Of a stretch of 8,442 nucleotides of DNA, positions 5,132-8,442 are shown piece after piece. Origin of the DNA: Pseudonocardiales bacterium. GTDB taxonomy: Bacteria; Actinomycetota; Actinomycetes; Mycobacteriales; Jatrophihabitantaceae. The notes under the pieces were generated by a model that worked only from the letters and a program-made list of their open reading frames with translations, was not told the origin of the DNA and made no database searches. Positions within the stretch are counted from its first letter, which is position 1. Each line of letters starts with the position of its first letter. The stretch lies in contig JAVEEO010000473.1 in the NCBI GenBank assembly GCA_030840415.1, positions 1 to 8,442 of the forward strand, in the 5' to 3' direction. Position numbers and translations under genes: made by a program.

Positions 5132-6025
5132 ATGGCTCCCGTGGACCCGCAGACCCTCGACCCGGCGAGCCTGGGCCACGCCCTGGAGCAGGCGGGTTAC
5201 CTGCCCGACGAGGGGCTCAGCACCGCGGCCTTCCTCGCGCTGCGGATGCACCGGCCGCTGTTCCTGGAAGGCGACGCCGGCGTCGGCAAGACCAGCCTGG
5301 CGCACGCGCTGGCCGAGGTGACCGGCGCCGACCTGGTCCGGCTGCAGTGCTACGAGGGAATCGATGCCTCCCAGGCGCTCTACGACTGGGACTTTCCGCG
5401 CCAGGTGCTGCACCTGCGGGCGACCGAGGCAGCAGGCGGCGGTGGCTACCACGACGCCCGGGAGTTGGAACATTCGCTGTATGACCGGCGGTTCCTGATC
5501 GCCCGGCCAATCCTGCGGGCGCTGGAGCACAGCCCGTCGGTGCTGCTGATCGACGAGATCGACCGGGCCGACGACGAGTTCGAGGCGTTCCTGCTCGAGG
5601 TGCTGGCCGACAACGCCGTCAGCATTCCCGAGCTCGGCACCATCCGCGCCGAGACGCCGCCGCTGGTGGTGCTCACCTCCAACCGGACCCGGGAGGTGCA
5701 CGACGCGCTGAAGCGGCGCTGCCTCTACCACTGGGTGGCGCACCCGTCCTATGAGCGCGAGGTGGCGATCCTGCGCCGCCGGCTGCCCGAGGTGAGCGAG
5801 CGGCTGGCCCGCGAGGTGGCCGCCGCCGTCCGCCGGATGCGCGAGGCCGATCTGCTCAAGCCGCCGGGGGTGGCCGAGTCGATCGACTGGGCGCAGGCGC
5901 TGCACCTGCTCGGTGCCGACAGCCTGGACGCCGAGCGGGCGGCGGCCACTCTGGGCGCGGTGCTGAAGTACCAGGAGGACGCGGTGCGGATCCGCGACAC
6001 CGTGCTCGCGGAGCTGGCCGGATGA
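5132..6025 (+). CDS. coxD: CoxD-type MoxR-family AAA+ ATPase (molybdenum hydroxylase maturation)
   Basis: The 297-residue AAA+ ATPase shows Walker A GDAGVGKT (47-54), Walker B VLLIDEID (137-144), sensor-1 LTSN (181-184) and a following DALKRRC (191-197) that carries the arginine finger region. The segment RLQCYEGIDASQALYDWDFP (70-89) is characteristic of the CoxD branch of MoxR ATPases. In the CO dehydrogenase system, CoxD is an ATP-dependent chaperone needed to assemble the sulfurated metal centre of the apo-enzyme in the cytoplasm. The neighbours, a VWA protein with a 4-base overlap and then an XdhC-type protein, support that role. I chose the ATG at 5132 because it matches the usual N-terminus. 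A GTG at 5096 in the same frame has a somewhat better upstream purine run and would add 12 residues. Which molybdenum enzyme it serves cannot be seen here. Without the xdhC context, a general MoxR chaperone would be the alternative call. Confidence 0.88.
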   Translation: MAPVDPQTLDPASLGHALEQAGYLPDEGLSTAAFLALRMHRPLFLEGDAGVGKTSLAHALAEVTGADLVRLQCYEGIDASQALYDWDFPRQVLHLRATEAAGGGGYHDARELEHSLYDRRFLIARPILRALEHSPSVLLIDEIDRADDEFEAFLLEVLADNAVSIPELGTIRAETPPLVVLTSNRTREVHDALKRRCLYHWVAHPSYEREVAILRRRLPEVSERLAREVAAAVRRMREADLLKPPGVAESIDWAQALHLLGADSLDAERAAATLGAVLKYQEDAVRIRDTVLAELAG

Positions 6026-7218
6026 GTGCTGGCCCGACGAACGCTGGCCGGACGAGTGCTGGCCGGCCGGGCGCCGGCCCGGCCCCGGGGCCGGTCGCCG
6101 GGCATCCCGTGGCGCGCCGGGACTTCGTCGAGGTGGTGCTGGGCTTTGCCCGGACCCTGCGGCACGCCGGCGTACCGGCCGGGCCGGACCGGGTGCAGGC
6201 GATGCTGACCGCGCTGGGCCACTTGGACGTGCTGGACCCGAACCAGGTCTACTGGGCCGGCCGGCTGACCCTGTGCGGCGATCCGGCCGACCTGGACCGC
6301 TACGACGCCGCGTTCGCGCTGTACTTCGGCGGCCGGCGGCCAGCCGCGGGTCGGACCGCGACCGACCCGCCGCCGATGCTGCGGCCGGCGCCGTACGAGC
6401 CGGACACCGCCGGCGAGCAGCAGCAGGACGAGGACAGCCCGGCCTTCGCGGTGCACGCCAGCCGGCACGAACTGCTGCGGCACAAGGACGTCGGCGCGCT
6501 CAGTCCCGGCGAGCGGGAGCAGCTGCAGCGGCTGTTCGCACTGCTGGCACCGCGGGCCTCGGGACGGCGGTCGCAGCGCTACACCGCCGCCCCGCGGGGC
6601 CGGGTGGACCTGCACCGCACGGTGCGCCGGATGCTGGCCCAGGGCGGCGAGCCGGCCGAGCTGGCCCGCCGGCGCCGGCTGCGCAAGCCGCGCCGGCTGG
6701 TGCTGCTGGTCGATGTCAGCGGCTCGATGGCGCCCTATGCCGACTGGCTGCTGCGCTTCGGTCACGCCGCCGTCCGGCGCGCGCCGTTCGGCACCGAGGT
6801 GTTCACCGTCGGCACCCGGCTGACCCGGGTGACCCGCGAGCTGCGGTTGCGCGATCCGGACGAGGCGCTGGCCGCCGCCGGCCGGGCGGTTCCGGACTGG
6901 CGGGGCGGCACCCGGCTCGGCGACACCCTGAAAGCGTTCCTGGACCGCTGGGGCCAGCGCGGGGTAGCCCGCGGCGCGGTGGTGGTGCTGTGCTCGGACG
7001 GCTGGGAGCGCGGTGACCCGGCCGAGCTCGGCAGCCAACTGGCCCGGCTGGCCCGGCTGGCGCATGCGGTGGTCTGGGTCAATCCGCACAAGGGCAAGGA
7101 CGGCTTCGCACCGGTCACCGGCGGCATGGTCGCGGCACTGCCGCATATCGACTCGCTGGTGGCCGGGCACAGCTTCGCCGCCCTGGCCGAACTCGTCGAG
7201 GTGATCGCCGATGCGTGA
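6022..7218 (+). CDS. coxE: CoxE-type VWA-domain protein (partner of the MoxR ATPase)
   Basis: The 398-residue protein has an N-terminal helical region typical of CoxE (about 33-105), a variable acidic/Pro-rich linker (106-140), and a C-terminal von Willebrand A domain (about 224-396). The MIDAS metal site is complete: D231-V-S233-G-S235, T297 in GGTRLGD, and D326 in CSDG. CoxE-like proteins pair with MoxR ATPases such as CoxD and are thought to recognise the client enzyme through the MIDAS metal. The ATG overlaps the preceding stop (ATGA), and the gene's own stop lies 8 bases inside the next gene, so the three are translationally coupled. The first 30 residues are low-complexity, built from a 15-base repeat (6025-6084). 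An in-frame GTG at 6109, directly before the conserved region, is an alternative start. There is no signal peptide, so it should act in the cytoplasm. Confidence 0.88.
   Translation: MSAGPTNAGRTSAGRPGAGPAPGPVAGHPVARRDFVEVVLGFARTLRHAGVPAGPDRVQAMLTALGHLDVLDPNQVYWAGRLTLCGDPADLDRYDAAFALYFGGRRPAAGRTATDPPPMLRPAPYEPDTAGEQQQDEDSPAFAVHASRHELLRHKDVGALSPGEREQLQRLFALLAPRASGRRSQRYTAAPRGRVDLHRTVRRMLAQGGEPAELARRRRLRKPRRLVLLVDVSGSMAPYADWLLRFGHAAVRRAPFGTEVFTVGTRLTRVTRELRLRDPDEALAAAGRAVPDWRGGTRLGDTLKAFLDRWGQRGVARGAVVVLCSDGWERGDPAELGSQLARLARLAHAVVWVNPHKGKDGFAPVTGGMVAALPHIDSLVAGHSFAALAELVEVIADA
6025..6084 (+). repeat. Four degenerate 15-base units at the 5' end of the coxE-like gene
   Basis: Units at 6025-6039, 6040-6054, 6055-6069 and 6070-6084 are variants of AGTGCTGGCCGGACG. 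They encode the pentapeptides SAGPT, NAGRT, SAGRP and GAGPA. The fourth unit is the most diverged. The peptide is probably disordered. The repeat may vary in copy number between strains by replication slippage. Confidence 0.6.
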
Positions 7219-8344
7219 CGTGCTCGATCAGCTGCGGCACTGGTGGGACCAGGGCGCGGAGGTGGGGCTGGCCACCGTGGTGGCGACCTGGAGTTCGGCC
7301 CCGCGCCAGCCCGGCGCCTCGATGCTGGTCGGCCCGGACGGCAGCGCGGCCGGCAGCGTGTCCGGCGGCTGCGTCGAGGGCGCGGTCTACGAGCTGGCCA
7401 CCGAGGTCCGCGACGGCGGCACACCGGTGCTGCAGCGCTACGGGGTCTCCGACGACGACGCGTTCGCGGTCGGCCTGACCTGCGGCGGCATCATCGACCT
7501 CTTCGTCGAACGGGTGGATCGGGACAGCTTTCCGGAGCTCAGCGCGGTGGCCGACGACATCCGGGCGGGCTGGCCGGTCGCGGTGGCCACCGTGGTGCAG
7601 GCACCGCCGGACCTGCTGGGCCGGCGGCTGGTGATCGGTCCCGACGCCGTGTCGGGCACCCTGCTGGCCGACGGCTCGCAGCGGCTGGTCGACGCGCTGC
7701 GCGACGACGCCCGCGGCCTGCTGGCGCAGGGCCGGACGGCCGTGCTGCACTACGGCCACGACGGCGAGCGCCGGGTGGACGACATCGCCGTGTTCGTGGC
7801 CAGCTATGCCCCGCGGCCACGGATGATCGTCTTCGGCGCGATCGACTTCGCCTCGGCGGTGGCCCGGATCGGTTCGTTCCTGGGCTACCGGGTCACGGTG
7901 TGCGATGCCCGGCCGATCTTCGCGACCCGGCAGCGGTTCCCGGATGCCGACGAGGTGATCGTGGAGTGGCCGCACCGCTACCTGGCCGGCACCGAGACCG
8001 ACGAGCGAACGGTGATCTGCCTGCTCACCCACGACCCGAAGTTCGACGTGCCGCTGCTGGAGGTGGCACTGCGGATGCCGTTGGCCTACGTCGGCGCGAT
8101 GGGCTCGCGGCGCACCAACGACGACCGGCTGCGGCGGCTGCGCGAGCTGGGCCTGACCGAGACCGAGCTGGCCCGGCTGCGGGCTCCGATCGGCCTGGAC
8201 ATCGGCGCCCGCACCCCGGAGGAGACAGCCGTCTCGGTGGCCGCCGAGATCATCGCGGCGCGCTGGGGCGGGTCCGGCCTGCCGTTGCGCAGCGCCGACG
8301 GCCCGATCCATGCGGCGGCGACCGCCCCGGAACCCGCCCGATGA
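7211..8344 (+). CDS. xdhC: XdhC/CoxI family molybdenum-cofactor insertion and maturation factor
   Basis: The 377-residue protein has the two usual XdhC domains. The N-terminal XdhC_CoxI domain includes GSVSGGCVEGAVYE (48-61) with C54 and GLTCGGIIDLFVE (88-100) with C91, the two conserved cysteine loops. The C-terminal Rossmann-like domain runs from MIVFGAIDFASA (205-216) through VTVCDARPIFATRQRFPDAD (228-247) to YVGAMGSRRT (293-302). Family members bind the molybdenum cofactor, promote its sulfuration and deliver it to xanthine dehydrogenase-type apo-enzymes. The nucleotide-fold loop reads FGAIDFA, not the GxGHVA type of some relatives; I recall this form from other actinobacterial members. 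The ATG lies inside the end of the coxE-like gene (8-base overlap). No hydroxylase subunit gene follows before the window ends. The C-terminal 20 residues are Ala/Pro-rich and probably disordered. Confidence 0.92.
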   Translation: MRDVLDQLRHWWDQGAEVGLATVVATWSSAPRQPGASMLVGPDGSAAGSVSGGCVEGAVYELATEVRDGGTPVLQRYGVSDDDAFAVGLTCGGIIDLFVERVDRDSFPELSAVADDIRAGWPVAVATVVQAPPDLLGRRLVIGPDAVSGTLLADGSQRLVDALRDDARGLLAQGRTAVLHYGHDGERRVDDIAVFVASYAPRPRMIVFGAIDFASAVARIGSFLGYRVTVCDARPIFATRQRFPDADEVIVEWPHRYLAGTETDERTVICLLTHDPKFDVPLLEVALRMPLAYVGAMGSRRTNDDRLRRLRELGLTETELARLRAPIGLDIGARTPEETAVSVAAEIIAARWGGSGLPLRSADGPIHAAATAPEPAR

Positions 8345-8442
8345 GCCCCGGACGATCTTCTGCGGATCTCAGTGGTTGCGGTATCGACGTTTTAGGGATT
8401 GGCTGATCTTCCTCACCCACGATTCTCACCCCGATGCGAGCT
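8345..8442. other. Window end: lower-GC stretch with no supported gene
   Basis: G+C is about 53% over 8341-8400, much lower than in the preceding operon. An ATG overlapping the xdhC-like stop (ATGA at 8341) opens a frame of only 21 codons ending at 8406. It includes a rare TTA codon, so it is probably chance or a decayed gene start. I see no terminator hairpin with a T-run and no convincing promoter. Confidence 0.4.

Noticed and set aside
5749..7170. 473-codon open frame on the minus strand
   Set aside because: It is antisense to the coxD- and coxE-like genes, whose motifs are unmistakable. Its product is low-complexity Gln/Arg/Pro/His-rich, an artefact of high-GC codon use.
7115..8311. 398-codon open frame on the minus strand
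   Set aside because: It is antisense to the xdhC-like gene and shows no domain-like segments.
8341..8406. 21-codon frame overlapping the xdhC-like stop
   Set aside because: It is too short, has a rare TTA codon and shows no recognisable peptide feature.

Overview
The window is high-GC DNA with dense, tightly packed genes, GTG as well as ATG starts, and 4- to 8-base stop/start overlaps. This fits an actinobacterium (Actinomycetota). Nothing seen fixes the genus.

Left part (1-1977, minus strand). A membrane protein with a metallophosphoesterase-like domain runs off the left edge. Its coding start lies just below a -10-like box, which suggests a leaderless transcript. Behind it is a PlsC-type acyltransferase that ends 80 bases before that start.

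Middle part (about 1978-5030). A divergent intergenic region of about 270 bases separates PlsC from a rightward three-gene cassette. The PlsC-proximal half of this region carries a minus-strand reading frame with a coding-like base pattern but no start, probably a gene relic. The cassette-proximal half falls to 52% G+C (counted over 2141-2240). It holds a candidate promoter, a perfect 6-3-6 palindrome and a bulged 13-bp hairpin that ends 3 bases before the ribosome binding site. The cassette encodes two Ala-rich, Cys-free, mostly helical proteins of 204 and 217 residues, here called A and B. They are diverged paralogues of a family I do not recognise. The third gene encodes a vanillyl-alcohol-oxidase/4-cresol-dehydrogenase type flavoprotein, whose GTG start overlaps the stop of B. 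This A-B-flavoenzyme cassette is the most novel-looking part of the window.

Right part (5132-8344, plus strand). Three overlapping genes encode a CoxD-type MoxR AAA+ ATPase, a CoxE-type VWA protein and an XdhC/CoxI-type factor. In this family the set matures molybdenum hydroxylases (CO dehydrogenase, xanthine dehydrogenase and relatives). No hydroxylase subunit gene is in the window, so the client must be encoded elsewhere. G+C is about 83% in a sample of the coxE-like gene and falls to about 53% just after the xdhC-like stop. The final 98 bases show no supported gene.

The left, middle and right parts look functionally independent. Nothing in the sequence ties the flavoprotein cassette to the molybdoenzyme maturation operon beyond sharing a strand.
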